64,000 nt of DNA from Phycisphaerales bacterium (GCA_020427395.1 JAGQON010000009.1:1-64000); one strand, 5' to 3'. Positions 40,400 through 49,129 are shown, numbered from the stretch's first letter. The notes: generated by a model not told the origin, from the letters alone. Program-made: numbers and translations.

Positions 40400-42910
40400 T
40401 CAGGGATCAGCGCTTGCCAGCAGCTCGGTGTTTGCCTGGAGCCAGCGTTCCCAGTCCTTGCGATCCATGGGGAGGGTCGGGTCGTCCCACGCCTCATCGG
40501 GAATCATGGCGTAGAAGCGCTTGGCCCGCTCGTTGGCGGTCCGCGCCCGCCCGAGCTGCCCGGTCTTGATATAGGCATTGACGATCTGCACCATGGCGAC
40601 CAGCGAGGCGGGTTCCTCACCGTAACGATCTCTGGCGCGGTCGTAATAGTTGATGGCCCGGTCATACTCGCTCAGGTCGAAAGCGCAGTCGCCAAGATAG
40701 AAGTGCGCATTCCGCTGAGCGATCGACTCGAAGATCCCCAGGGACGACGCCGGGCGTTGATCGAACTGCGCGATCGACTGCTCGAACCCGCTGATCGCTT
40801 CGCGTCGGTGCTTGTTCATCTCGGCTGTTCGCCGGTTGCGCTCCGCGGCCGGCATCGGCTGCTGGAGCGATTCTTCGATTGAATCGGCAAGTCGCCGGTG
40901 GGCATCGGCGAGCTTGAACTCGACCGCTGGCGTCTCCGGATCCTGTGGGTAGCGTGTCCGGAACTCGTCGTATCTTTCGATCGCACGCTCTGGGCGGGCC
41001 GTGCGATCGTACAAACCAGCCAGCTCAAGCAGGGCATCGCGGAAGAGCTGGGTATCAGTGGAACCCATCGAGCCATCGAGCGATGAGACGAGCAACTGCT
41101 CGGCCTGAGCATCGTTGGCGGGGTCCTCGTCGTAGAGGTACGCCTGTGCCAGCGGGACATGACTCGCGTCGGCGAACGCACCGATATCGGCGCCAGCACT
41201 GGATTCCCTCGCATCGATCAGCCCACGGTAGACCTCCGCGGCGGCCTGGTAGTCACCAAGGGCCCGCAGCGACTCGGCCAGGCGGAACAGGGCCTCGGCG
41301 TGGCGCGGGTCTGAGGGCATCGACTCGGCGTAGTTCTTGAACGCGTTGATCGCCTCGGGCTGATCACCCGCCCGATCGAACAGGTCGGCCGAACGCCAGA
41401 GCGAATCAGCAAAGACCGGGAGGTTGGTGACGACATGCCGCTCGGCGTGGAGCGCGTAGTTTGTGGCCGAGGACATAAGGTGCCGCTGGACCTCGGCCCG
41501 GGCTGCTGGATCGAGCCCGAGAAGCGATCGGACTTCATCGATCGGTCGACCGAGCAGTTGTGCGGCCGCTCCTTCGTGCGCCCTCGCCTGGGCAAGATAG
41601 ACCGCCGCAGGAACGGGCTTCCCGCGGTAAAGCTGCTCGGCGAGCATCGCGTACTCGCTGGCATCGAAGGGCTCGCCGAGTGCGAGGGCCTCATCGGAGC
41701 GGGCGAGGAGTGAGTCGAGCACCTCCTGTCGCGAGGGGTACGACTCGATATCGAAATGATCGTAATCACGCACCAGCTGGGCGAAGGCCTGCATCGCCAG
41801 CACTGGCTCATCGAGAGCGGCCTCGGTCTCACCGAGCCCCAGCAGCGCCAACGGGAGGGCATCAGAACCGGCATGGTTGTGCACCACATCGTCGTAAAGG
41901 TCCCGAGCCTCAGCGGTGTTTCCCTGCTCATCCTCGACGATCGCTTTCATCAGCAGGATGCGCGGGTAGTGTGGATCGCCCGAGGCCGAGAGCTCGCGGG
42001 CATATTTCACCTGCTCGTCGGCCTGTGTGATTGCGCCCTGGCGGACATACGCCTGTGCCAGGATCAGATGCAGACGCGAACGGTCGACGGCCTTGGCACC
42101 ATCGAGGCGAGGCAACTCGCGGAGCATGCGGGTGATTACCAGATCGCTGTTGCCGGTGCGGAGCTGCTCCTGACCTTGTGTTTCCAATGCCCAAACCCGC
42201 TCATCCGGGGGGAGATTAGGATCGATCAGCATCTCGGCGATCAGTTCCATCGCCTGCTCGGACATCGGGACTGGCCGGTCGAGCATCGACTCGACGGCCT
42301 TGCGAAAGACCGCGTCGCGGAGGTACCGCTTGGATTCGGTGATCTCGCGGGCTTCCTGCATCGCGAGCTTGAACTGATCGCGGGCAATGTGAGTATTGGC
42401 AAGGGCCGCCAGATCGCGAGCTTCGAGCACACCACCTGAGCGACGGGCTTCTTCGTACTCGCGTATGACGGCGATGTTGTTCCGGTCGTCCTCAATCTCG
42501 AGCTTGCGCTGCCCGTAGTAGATCGATCTGGCCTTGGCGATGTGGTACGAGGCCTGCAACTGCTTTGGGGCATCCGGCTGCTCGACCCACGGGTAGACCT
42601 TGGTATTGAGCAGTTCGATGGCGTCCTGATATTTCTCGTCTTCGATCAGTCGGTTCGCTTGATGGAGAACCGGCGTGATATCCGGGTCCGGGCTTGTGGA
42701 GATGCCCCAAGCGACACCCAGCATCATCAGCCCGCCGGCGACAAGCAGTGTGGGAACCTGCCACGCGTCGCGCCAGCCAGAACGAAGGACCTGGATTGGA
42801 TCGTCGATCGAATCGCCCGAAGCGTTCGATGCGGGGCGATCCTCCTCGACATCGACCGCTGAATCCTCGGGGAAACCCATCTGGTTGAGTTTGTCGATTT
42901 CTTCGCTCAC
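40400..42910 (-). CDS. Large TPR-repeat membrane protein of unknown function
   Basis: 836 residues. The start is GTG at 42910 (MSEEIDKLNQMGFPEDSAVD). A single membrane segment, VPTLLVAGGLMMLGVAWGIS, near residues 53-72 separates a short acidic cytoplasmic end from a long periplasmic part. The latter is filled with TPR-like units, including RLHLILAQAYVRQGAITQAD, PLALLGLGETEAALDEPVLA, HAEALFRLAESLRALGDYQA and NAHFYLGDCAFDLSEYDRAI. Tools of this kind scaffold envelope complexes. The gene sits just upstream of the flagellar cluster on the same strand, but the promoter motif at 40350 suggests separate control. A role in motility is possible but not shown. Confidence 0.8.
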   Translation of the reverse strand: MSEEIDKLNQMGFPEDSAVDVEEDRPASNASGDSIDDPIQVLRSGWRDAWQVPTLLVAGGLMMLGVAWGISTSPDPDITPVLHQANRLIEDEKYQDAIELLNTKVYPWVEQPDAPKQLQASYHIAKARSIYYGQRKLEIEDDRNNIAVIREYEEARRSGGVLEARDLAALANTHIARDQFKLAMQEAREITESKRYLRDAVFRKAVESMLDRPVPMSEQAMELIAEMLIDPNLPPDERVWALETQGQEQLRTGNSDLVITRMLRELPRLDGAKAVDRSRLHLILAQAYVRQGAITQADEQVKYARELSASGDPHYPRILLMKAIVEDEQGNTAEARDLYDDVVHNHAGSDALPLALLGLGETEAALDEPVLAMQAFAQLVRDYDHFDIESYPSRQEVLDSLLARSDEALALGEPFDASEYAMLAEQLYRGKPVPAAVYLAQARAHEGAAAQLLGRPIDEVRSLLGLDPAARAEVQRHLMSSATNYALHAERHVVTNLPVFADSLWRSADLFDRAGDQPEAINAFKNYAESMPSDPRHAEALFRLAESLRALGDYQAAAEVYRGLIDARESSAGADIGAFADASHVPLAQAYLYDEDPANDAQAEQLLVSSLDGSMGSTDTQLFRDALLELAGLYDRTARPERAIERYDEFRTRYPQDPETPAVEFKLADAHRRLADSIEESLQQPMPAAERNRRTAEMNKHRREAISGFEQSIAQFDQRPASSLGIFESIAQRNAHFYLGDCAFDLSEYDRAINYYDRARDRYGEEPASLVAMVQIVNAYIKTGQLGRARTANERAKRFYAMIPDEAWDDPTLPMDRKDWERWLQANTELLASADP

Positions 42911-43010
42911 GGTAGTCCGACGCTCGGTTCGATTGGGTCGCTCGGCGCACGCGCACCGCCGCCCTGATCCGGGGCTGATAACTTGTATCGGACATTCATA
43001 GTGCCCGTCT

Positions 43011-44573
43011 TCAGCCCTCGTCTGAATCGCGAGGATCTGGCTGGGCGGGGCGCGGCATAACCACGAGCGTGCGGGCCGCTCGATCGCCGCGGTGCAGGGT
43101 TTCAGGGTCGATCAGGGCCAGGGCCGCGACCGGGGGCAGCAGCCACTTGATCCCGTTCCGGACCAATGAGGACCACAGGCTCGGACGCACGGGGGCACCA
43201 GGACGGGCGCGAACAACACGGATCCCCACCAGCATCTTGGCGGGCGTGGCTCCGAACAGGGCCTCGGTAAGGGTCGAGTACATCAGCCCGGTGATGATCA
43301 CCAGCGGAAACACGCTCCAGGCGTTGTCCGGACGCATGATCACCGTCAGGGTGAGGATGTCCGCGGCTGAGACATCGACGAGTCTGCCAACGACAGCGGT
43401 TACGAGGACGGCATCGAGCATGGTAGCGATCAGGCGTCGCCCCGGATCGGCGAGTACGACGCCTTCGGGCAGGTGCATCGCGCTTGAGTGATCGGGCATG
43501 ATGACCACGATCAGCACCCCCATCATGATGAGCATCATCATGCCCACCAGGAAACGGAACTCTTCGGGAGACACCGGGGTTGTAGCGATTGGTGCACCGC
43601 GATAGCGCTCTGCGCCGTCGAGCAGACCGAGCTCAAGGATCTCGATCGATGCGGGCGGCTGTTCCAAGGCCCCCTCGGCTGTCTCGCGATCGATGCTGAT
43701 CGCGATGAGGGAACCGCTGGACGAGAGCGCACCGATGGAGGCAGAATCAGGGAGATCAAGCCCGGAGGCAATCTCGAAGAGCCCCGTGGGGGACCACGAT
43801 CGAAGGCGGGTTTTTCCGGGTTCCTGCTCGTCAAGAACGCTCAGGGCGCGTGTGCCAGCGGTGATGCGGATGGCATCGCTGAGTTCGATTGATTCCGGGA
43901 ACTCGCTCCACGCCCCTGTTTCGGGGTCGAACTCGTGCGCGACAAAGCGGAGCCCGGATCGGTCGATCAGGACCGGGTGTTTGCCGATCGCGGTCAGTTC
44001 GAGGCGGGTGGTGTTGATGGATTCCGGGAGATCGACCGACTGCCAGTCGAGGCGATCAAGCACGCTAAGCGTGACGCGATTCTCGTCCTTGATGAGCGCC
44101 CATACCGCGCTGCTCGTGCCCTGCAACCCGATGAGTGAACCGTTTGTGACGATCGCGGGTTCGGTGTCGAAGCGGTCGGCCGAGCTGGCTACCCAGACGC
44201 CCCCGACGGGGCTGGGGGTCAGACTGAGCGAATAAACACGCATCAGGCGACGCTCGTTGGCGTAGACAGGCGGGTAGGCAAGATAGACACGATCGTTCAG
44301 GGCCGCGATCGAGACCGGGAGCTTTCGACCCAGCGGGCGGACAGCCTGCACCAGCCCCGGCTGGGCGGGCTCGTAACGTATGTCCGGGAGTTCATCGCGA
44401 GGCGGGATAAAGACGAGCAGGTGCTCCTGCTGGGTATTGCGGTAGATCGCCCATGCGCGAGAGGCGTCGGCATCGAGCGAGGCGGACATGAGCACGCGAT
44501 CATCCGCGCCGACCGCGCATGTCGCGAACAGCACCAGCACACACAGAAACTGGATCGATTGTCGAAGACGCAT
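43011..44573 (-). CDS. RDD-family membrane protein with a large N-terminal extracytoplasmic domain
   Basis: 520 residues. The signal peptide SIQFLCVLVLFATCAVGA is followed by an extracytoplasmic domain of about 320 residues with strand-rich repeats (FIPPRDELPDIRYEPAQPGL; IAISIDRETAEGALE), perhaps a beta propeller. Then come a membrane helix (FLVGMMMLIMMGVLIVVIMP) and an RDD domain with the typical first Arg and Asp residues in GRRLIATMLDAVLVTAVVGR and LFGATPAKMLVGIRVVRA. RDD domains occur in transporters and exchangers. Its ATG shares a base with the stop of the upstream lipoprotein gene (TGATG), so both act from one mRNA. Confidence 0.8.
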   Translation of the reverse strand: MRLRQSIQFLCVLVLFATCAVGADDRVLMSASLDADASRAWAIYRNTQQEHLLVFIPPRDELPDIRYEPAQPGLVQAVRPLGRKLPVSIAALNDRVYLAYPPVYANERRLMRVYSLSLTPSPVGGVWVASSADRFDTEPAIVTNGSLIGLQGTSSAVWALIKDENRVTLSVLDRLDWQSVDLPESINTTRLELTAIGKHPVLIDRSGLRFVAHEFDPETGAWSEFPESIELSDAIRITAGTRALSVLDEQEPGKTRLRSWSPTGLFEIASGLDLPDSASIGALSSSGSLIAISIDRETAEGALEQPPASIEILELGLLDGAERYRGAPIATTPVSPEEFRFLVGMMMLIMMGVLIVVIMPDHSSAMHLPEGVVLADPGRRLIATMLDAVLVTAVVGRLVDVSAADILTLTVIMRPDNAWSVFPLVIITGLMYSTLTEALFGATPAKMLVGIRVVRARPGAPVRPSLWSSLVRNGIKWLLPPVAALALIDPETLHRGDRAARTLVVMPRPAQPDPRDSDEG

Positions 44574-45445
44574 CAGGGTGCGGGCTCGGTTGCCGGTGCG
44601 GGCTCGTCGAGGGCTTCGTCGAGATCGATCACCTCGTCGACCCGGTAGTTGCGTTGGAGCCGATCAGGTTGGAAGACGATCCCGCGGATCTCGCGAGTCT
44701 CTGGCCCGGAGAGCTCGATGCGGATGAAGCCCTCGTCATTGGGGGTCGTGATCTCGATCTTGCCGGGCACTTGCACGGGCAGGGCACCGGAGACGGCCGC
44801 GTCCTTGTATCGGGTGAGCTCGGCGCTGGCGATGAGCTCGCCGAACTCGTCGAAGGCCTGTGTCTGAGACACGAGCCCAGTGCTCGGATCAAACCATGTG
44901 ACGATGGAGCCCCACTGCGTCGGGGACTGGAATCCGTAGGCCTTGCCGTCACTGCGCCACTGGGTGCCGCCGGCACGGGAGAGCTCGACGGGTGCGACGC
45001 CCGAGAGGGCAATCAGCTCGGCGGGGTGAACGGGCAGCCCGAGAGCCGCGGCCTTCACGCGGGTGACCTTGGACATATCGCCGACAAGCAGGAGCTTGCG
45101 GTCGCTGTCAGCGAGATTGAAGGACCAGTACTGCTCGGGTGAAGCCCCGAAGACAAAGTAGGTCTCGCCGAGCTTGCCGATCGAGAGCGAGACACGATCG
45201 GGCATCAGGATCTGCAGATGCCCCTCGCCCTGCTCCTCGAAGGGATCGCCGTTGTCGTAGGTGCCCTTGGCACGGACGCTGACGCGGGCCCAGAGTGTTT
45301 CGAGCGGTGCGATGCGCTGGTTGTGGGCCTCGGCGAGCTCCTGCGTGCTTGGCGGCGCGGGGAGCTTGGAGACATCGATCTTGCCGGTGTTCTTGCAGCC
45401 GAACATGGCAATAGCGGTGACTGTGAGCAGCGCGTATCGGATCAT
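44573..45445 (-). CDS. LolA-like lipoprotein of unknown function
   Basis: 290 residues. Lipoprotein signal peptide YALLTVTAIAMFGC with the lipidated Cys at residue 17. The mature protein has a half-barrel-like strand pattern: LETLWARVSVRAKGTYDNGD, GEGHLQILMPDRVSLSIGKL, GETYFVFGASPEQYWSFNLA and GSIVTWFDPSTGLVSQTQAF. This resembles LolA/LolB or DUF4292-type carriers, which hold hydrophobic ligands. The tail is Pro/Glu/Ala-rich. It is coupled upstream (4-bp overlap) and downstream (1-bp overlap). Fold assignment is tentative. Confidence 0.65.
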   Translation of the reverse strand: MIRYALLTVTAIAMFGCKNTGKIDVSKLPAPPSTQELAEAHNQRIAPLETLWARVSVRAKGTYDNGDPFEEQGEGHLQILMPDRVSLSIGKLGETYFVFGASPEQYWSFNLADSDRKLLLVGDMSKVTRVKAAALGLPVHPAELIALSGVAPVELSRAGGTQWRSDGKAYGFQSPTQWGSIVTWFDPSTGLVSQTQAFDEFGELIASAELTRYKDAAVSGALPVQVPGKIEITTPNDEGFIRIELSGPETREIRGIVFQPDRLQRNYRVDEVIDLDEALDEPAPATEPAP

Positions 45446-45978
45446 GCGGGCACCTCGTCGAGGTTCATGACCTGCCCGATCTCCTCAGTGGCCTGGGCGA
45501 TGGTCTCGTTGTCGAGCCCGGGGTCGACGACCTCGAACAGGGGGCCGTCGCCGCCCTTGACGCGTTGGCGGAGGACCAGCACGCCCGGCTCACCGTCGCG
45601 GGCGGGGGTCGCGCGTTCATAGACGAGTACCTTCTTCCGCATGAGGATCAGGGCGAGCAGGTAGCGGAAGGCGAGCTGGCGTGGCTCGGTGGCATCGCCG
45701 AGCTGCTCGAACAGGTCCATCATCTCGTCGGGCGAGACGAGGGGACGCTGCGTTTCTTCCTTCTCGGGGAGGGTGCGACGCCAGAATCCAAACAGCGTGG
45801 CGTCTGGAGGCAGGTTGGGGCCCTGAGCCCACGCTTCGAGGGTGTAGGCGACGCGGACGAGGGCCTCTTCCTCGGGAGTCTCGATCAGGGCGGCGATGTG
45901 CTCCTCCCCCACCTCGATCGTTCGACCGGTGCGGGCGCACACATCCTGGGTCTTGATGATGTCGTACGGCATGGACAT
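45442..45978 (-). CDS. Hypothetical protein, first gene of a three-gene coupled unit
   Basis: 178 residues, not recognised. The N-terminus, MSMPYDIIKTQDVCARTGRT, has a lone Cys in a segment that resembles half of a zinc ribbon. The centre, LAFRYLLALILMRKKVLVYE, is a hydrophobic helix followed by basic residues, and the last part is strand-rich (GVLVLRQRVKGGDGPLFEVV). It looks soluble and cytoplasmic. The stop overlaps the start of the lipoprotein gene as ATGA. Together with the lipoprotein and RDD genes it probably forms an envelope-related operon. Confidence 0.65.
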   Translation of the reverse strand: MSMPYDIIKTQDVCARTGRTIEVGEEHIAALIETPEEEALVRVAYTLEAWAQGPNLPPDATLFGFWRRTLPEKEETQRPLVSPDEMMDLFEQLGDATEPRQLAFRYLLALILMRKKVLVYERATPARDGEPGVLVLRQRVKGGDGPLFEVVDPGLDNETIAQATEEIGQVMNLDEVPA

Positions 45979-46014
45979 GGGTTGAGTGTATCACGCCCTG
46001 CGGACCGACGCCGG

Positions 46015-47577
46015 TTACATGGAGGCGATCTGGCGGTCGATCTCTTCGGCAACCGCCTCGGCCTCGCTGCTGCTGGGGGCTTCAACGATCACCCGCATGA
46101 TGGGCTCGGTGTTGCTGGCGCGGACATGGGCCCAGACGCCGCGGGCGTCCCAGTCGATGCGGATGCCATCCTGGAGATCGACCCGACACTCGCTTCGGGG
46201 CTCGTAGATGCCGCGCAGGTGCTGAACAACGGGGTTGGCGTCCTCCTTGCGGGCGAGGGCGGACTTCTTTTTGATGATGGTGTAGCCGTTGGCGTTGACC
46301 TCGTCGGTCGGGCCGAAGGAGTTGACCATCTGCACGAGCTGTGAGACGGTCTTGCCGGTGCGGGCCATGAGCGAGAGGGTGAGGGCCATGCCCGAGAGCG
46401 AGTCGCGGACATAAGTGACCTTGGGCCAGATGACGCCGCCGTTGCCCTCACCGCCCATGACGACATCGCGCCCGGCGGCCTTGAGTGATTTCATGGCCTC
46501 GACGACATTGGCCTCGCCCACGGCGGTGCGGACGACCTCTGCGCCGTAGTGGTTGGCGACATCGTCGATCATGCGGCTGGTGGAGAGGTTGACGACGAAG
46601 ACGGGCTTGTCGTTGCTCGACTCATCGTCATCATCCATGCGTGCTTCCATGAGGGCCATGGCGCAGAGGACGAGCGTGTATTCCTCGCCGATGTACTCGC
46701 CGCGTTCGTCGACGATCGCGAGGCGGTCGGCGTCGGGGTCTTGTGCGAAGCCGATGTCGGCCTTGAGGCCGGGGACGGCATCGCAGAGCCCGCCCTCGCC
46801 GGAGAGGTTTTCTTTGGTGGGTTCGGGGGTGTGTGGGAAGATTCCATTGCCACGGTTATTGAGTTGAATCAGCTCGATCGGACCGCCTCGGTAGAACAAG
46901 TGATCGATACTACCAGAAGAAGCGTTGACCGAGTCAGTAACTACATGAAGACCGCTCGCAGTCGCAACACGATCGTTCCAAGGCATCCCGAACGCACGCT
47001 CAATCGCGTGTTTCACTGCGTAGCAGTGTTTATCATCGGCATCGTCGTCGCAGCAGAATGTCCCGATGTTCCAGTTATCGTTATAGCGTATTGCTCTTTG
47101 TTTGTACTCATTGATGAGTTCATCAGCCATCCATTGACTCGGCGCACAAGCATCGACACCTTCTGGGCCGGGTCGTCCTCGTGCGTCGCTCTTCGTTGAT
47201 TCGATCCATGAGGCAGGCCGCACAAGGACTTTGATCCCATTCCACTCCTGCGGATTGTGGCTCGCGGTGATGATCATCGCACCGTCATACTCGATCGCAT
47301 CGAGTGCAACACCCACGGTTGGGGTCATTGCGACATTCAGGTTGCGAACATGGCAGCCCACAGAGAGCAATCCCGCGCTGACCGCGTGTAGCAACGCACA
47401 GCCACCCATACGCCCGTCGCTAGCGATGATCACATTCGTGCTTCTCTCTTGTGGCGAGCGTGCACGGAGCCAACGACCGAAGCTCGCCGCATACCGCACC
47501 GCGACCTCTGGCGTGAGACTCTCGCCCACGATGCCTCGCAGCCCGCTCACACCCAGAATCAACGGCGCATCACTCAT
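46015..47577 (-). CDS. glmM: Phosphoglucosamine mutase / phosphohexomutase family enzyme
   Basis: 520 residues from the ATG at 47577 (AAGGAG nine bases upstream), against about 445 for ordinary GlmM. The alpha-D-phosphohexomutase set is complete: the phosphoserine loop IITASHNPQEWNGIK near residue 100, the metal loop DPDADRLAIVDE near residue 275, the sugar-binding GGEGNGGVIWPK near residue 380, and a phosphate-binding end with RASNTEPIMRVIVEA. GlmM makes glucosamine-1-phosphate for peptidoglycan, but substrate choice cannot be read from sequence. The extra length is an insertion (about 125-215, with ACAPSQWMADELINEYKQRA and CCDDDADDKHCYAVKHAIE) whose DNA is much AT-richer than the rest. Confidence 0.88.
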   Translation of the reverse strand: MSDAPLILGVSGLRGIVGESLTPEVAVRYAASFGRWLRARSPQERSTNVIIASDGRMGGCALLHAVSAGLLSVGCHVRNLNVAMTPTVGVALDAIEYDGAMIITASHNPQEWNGIKVLVRPASWIESTKSDARGRPGPEGVDACAPSQWMADELINEYKQRAIRYNDNWNIGTFCCDDDADDKHCYAVKHAIERAFGMPWNDRVATASGLHVVTDSVNASSGSIDHLFYRGGPIELIQLNNRGNGIFPHTPEPTKENLSGEGGLCDAVPGLKADIGFAQDPDADRLAIVDERGEYIGEEYTLVLCAMALMEARMDDDDESSNDKPVFVVNLSTSRMIDDVANHYGAEVVRTAVGEANVVEAMKSLKAAGRDVVMGGEGNGGVIWPKVTYVRDSLSGMALTLSLMARTGKTVSQLVQMVNSFGPTDEVNANGYTIIKKKSALARKEDANPVVQHLRGIYEPRSECRVDLQDGIRIDWDARGVWAHVRASNTEPIMRVIVEAPSSSEAEAVAEEIDRQIASM

Positions 47578-47637
47578 CGGATCGGCTCCTTCATCCTTCT
47601 CTACCACTCTAGACCCGCTTGGCCCTACCCTTCACGC

Positions 47638-47928
47638 ATGCCGCAGAGCATCCATGATTTCCTGTTCTCGTACTACGGGCTCGACTGGGCCGCGGCCGTC
47701 TTTATGTTCCTGTCGATGTATCGGCTGGGGGTCCATAAGAAGGACGGGTTCGTCTACGCCGCCCTCGCCTCGATCTGCTGGATCGCGTTCAACATCATCG
47801 CCCATTCGGCGGCCGGGGTGATGGCGAACCTGATTATCGCGATTATGGCGTTCCGTTCGCTCTCCAAGTGGCACGCGAAGGACGAGCGGGGCAACGAAGT
47901 TGTTCTCCCGACTGAATCGGAGCACTGA
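47638..47928 (+). CDS. Small inner-membrane protein, 96 residues
   Basis: Not recognised. The ATG at 47638 lies 61 bp from the start of the divergent glmM. The protein begins MPQSIHDFLFSYYGLDWAAA and has three likely membrane segments: AAVFMFLSMYRLG, GFVYAALASICWIAFNIIAH and MANLIIAIMAFRSLSKW. A charged C-terminal tail follows. The pattern (Asp-Trp, Asn in the second helix) resembles the YgjV/PnuC-like small transporters, with low certainty. It is two bases upstream of the QueD-like gene, so the two are one operon. Confidence 0.7.
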   Translation: MPQSIHDFLFSYYGLDWAAAVFMFLSMYRLGVHKKDGFVYAALASICWIAFNIIAHSAAGVMANLIIAIMAFRSLSKWHAKDERGNEVVLPTESEH

Positions 47929-47930
47929 GC

Positions 47931-48305
47931 ATGTACAGCATCACCGTCACCCACGAGTTCTGCGCCGCCCACACGCTGTCGATCGCGGGAGCCCAGGAGC
48001 CGCTGCACGGGCACAACTTTGTCACAAAGGCGACGATTGCTGGCGATACGCTCGATGCGGACGGGCTGCTGTGTGATTTCCATACGGTGCACGCGGTGCT
48101 GGTGGAGATCTGTGAGCCGTTCACGAACCGGAACTTCAACGAGGTTCCGCCGTTTGATGCAACGAACCCCTCGGCGGAGCTCATCGCCAGGCACATCGCG
48201 GATGAGCTGGCGGGGCGGCTCGATGAGGCGCTGGCACCCAACGCTCGGGTCCAGAGCGTGAGCATCACTGAAGCCCCGGGGTGCGTAGCCGTTTATAGCC
48301 GCTGA
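47931..48305 (+). CDS. 6-pyruvoyl-tetrahydropterin synthase / QueD family protein lacking the catalytic Cys
   Basis: 124 residues, normal for the T-fold family. Zinc ligands are in place: His in FCAAHTLS and both His in LHGHNF. The C-terminal Glu is in SITEAPGCVAVY. In PTPS and QueD a Cys lies four residues before HGHN (C-x-x-x-HGHN); here the spot is Gln in AQEPLHGHNF. The enzyme may be a PTPS-III-like or otherwise altered pterin enzyme, so the gene symbol is withheld. The stop of the small membrane gene lies two bases upstream. QueD would feed queuosine synthesis; a folate role is also possible, as folK is in the same region of the genome. Confidence 0.8.
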   Translation: MYSITVTHEFCAAHTLSIAGAQEPLHGHNFVTKATIAGDTLDADGLLCDFHTVHAVLVEICEPFTNRNFNEVPPFDATNPSAELIARHIADELAGRLDEALAPNARVQSVSITEAPGCVAVYSR

Positions 48306-48468
48306 GGCGGGTTGGGCGGCGCAATTGCTGCCGAGCGTGACTCGGGCGGCACGAATCTGAGACAAAGTCCCCAGACCCACCAAACCCACCCAATGCGCGG
48401 GCCGATCGGAATCGCGAGCATCGGCGCGGACCGGTGCGCACCGTGATCACACACCAAAGGACATGCGC

Positions 48469-48984
48469 ATGAACAACTGGAACACCCCCTTCGGCGGCAA
48501 TACCTGGGGCTTCAACGGCTTCAATGGCTTCCCCGGCAACTGGAACTGGAACAACTTCAACGGCTTCGGCTCGTTCCCGACCAACGGGTTCGGCTTCAAC
48601 GGCTCGAACTTCGGCACCCCCTTCGGCGGGTTTGGCGGGTTCGGCGGCAACACCACCCCCTGGAACTGGAACAACAGCTTCAACGGCTTTGGTGGCTTCA
48701 ATGGCTTCAGCGGCTTCCCCAGCTTCTGGAACGGCTTTGGTGCTCCCAGCTTCAACTGGGGCTTCAACACCCCCTACGGCTTCGGCTTCAACGGCGGGTA
48801 CAACGGCAACTACAACTGGAGCGAGCCAAACGAGTTCACCGGTGAGTTCGAGGGCTACAACAACGGCTTCAACGGCTATGCCCCCTTCCCCGGCGGCTTC
48901 AACCCCGGTTTCAACGGTGGGTTCAATGGCGGCTACAACGGTGGGTTCAACCCCAACTTCAACGGCTACAACCAAGCCGCTTGA
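48469..48984 (+). CDS. Phe-Gly-Asn-rich low-complexity protein resembling FG repeats
   Basis: 171 residues from the ATG at 48469; AAAGGA lies seven bases upstream, whereas the ATG at 48463 is only one base away from it. There is no signal peptide or membrane segment. Almost all residues are Phe, Gly, Asn, Trp, Tyr, Pro and Ser. The motifs FNGF and GFGG recur, ten FG dipeptides are present, and the core has WNWNN twice. There are no Lys, Arg or Asp residues, and the four Glu lie close together in SEPNEFTGEFEGY. The composition resembles FG-nucleoporin and prion-like domains, which form hydrogels or condensates. Codon use is strongly biased and ordered. A strong terminator follows 30 nt later, so it looks like a well expressed single gene. 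Confidence 0.85.
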   Translation: MNNWNTPFGGNTWGFNGFNGFPGNWNWNNFNGFGSFPTNGFGFNGSNFGTPFGGFGGFGGNTTPWNWNNSFNGFGGFNGFSGFPSFWNGFGAPSFNWGFNTPYGFGFNGGYNGNYNWSEPNEFTGEFEGYNNGFNGYAPFPGGFNPGFNGGFNGGYNGGFNPNFNGYNQAA

Positions 48985-49014
48985 TCCGATCCGAGCCAAC
49001 CTGATCAGAACCAG

Positions 49015-49037
49015 CCCGCGTCCGTCGCGGGTTTTTT
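49015..49037 (+). terminator. Rho-independent terminator after the FG-repeat gene
   Basis: CCCGCG (49015-49020), loop TCCGT, CGCGGG (49026-49031), then TTTTTT. Confidence 0.92.
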
Positions 49038-49129
49038 CGTGCATTTATGGCGTGAAGTGCGGACCGGTTCGGCTCTAAGGGCTTGGGAGAACGCCCTTTG
49101 GCGCGTAGAATGCCGTCGGAGGTACGGGG

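Noticed and set aside
48469-48984. DNA tandem repeat or satellite instead of a gene
   Set aside because: The DNA copies are imperfect and vary in synonymous positions while the amino-acid pattern is kept, which indicates selection on protein.
48265-49044. 259-codon minus-strand frame rich in Val, Ala, Glu and Pro opposite the FG-repeat gene
   Set aside because: Its repeat pattern is only the complement of the FNGF codons. The plus strand has the ribosome site and terminator in the right places.
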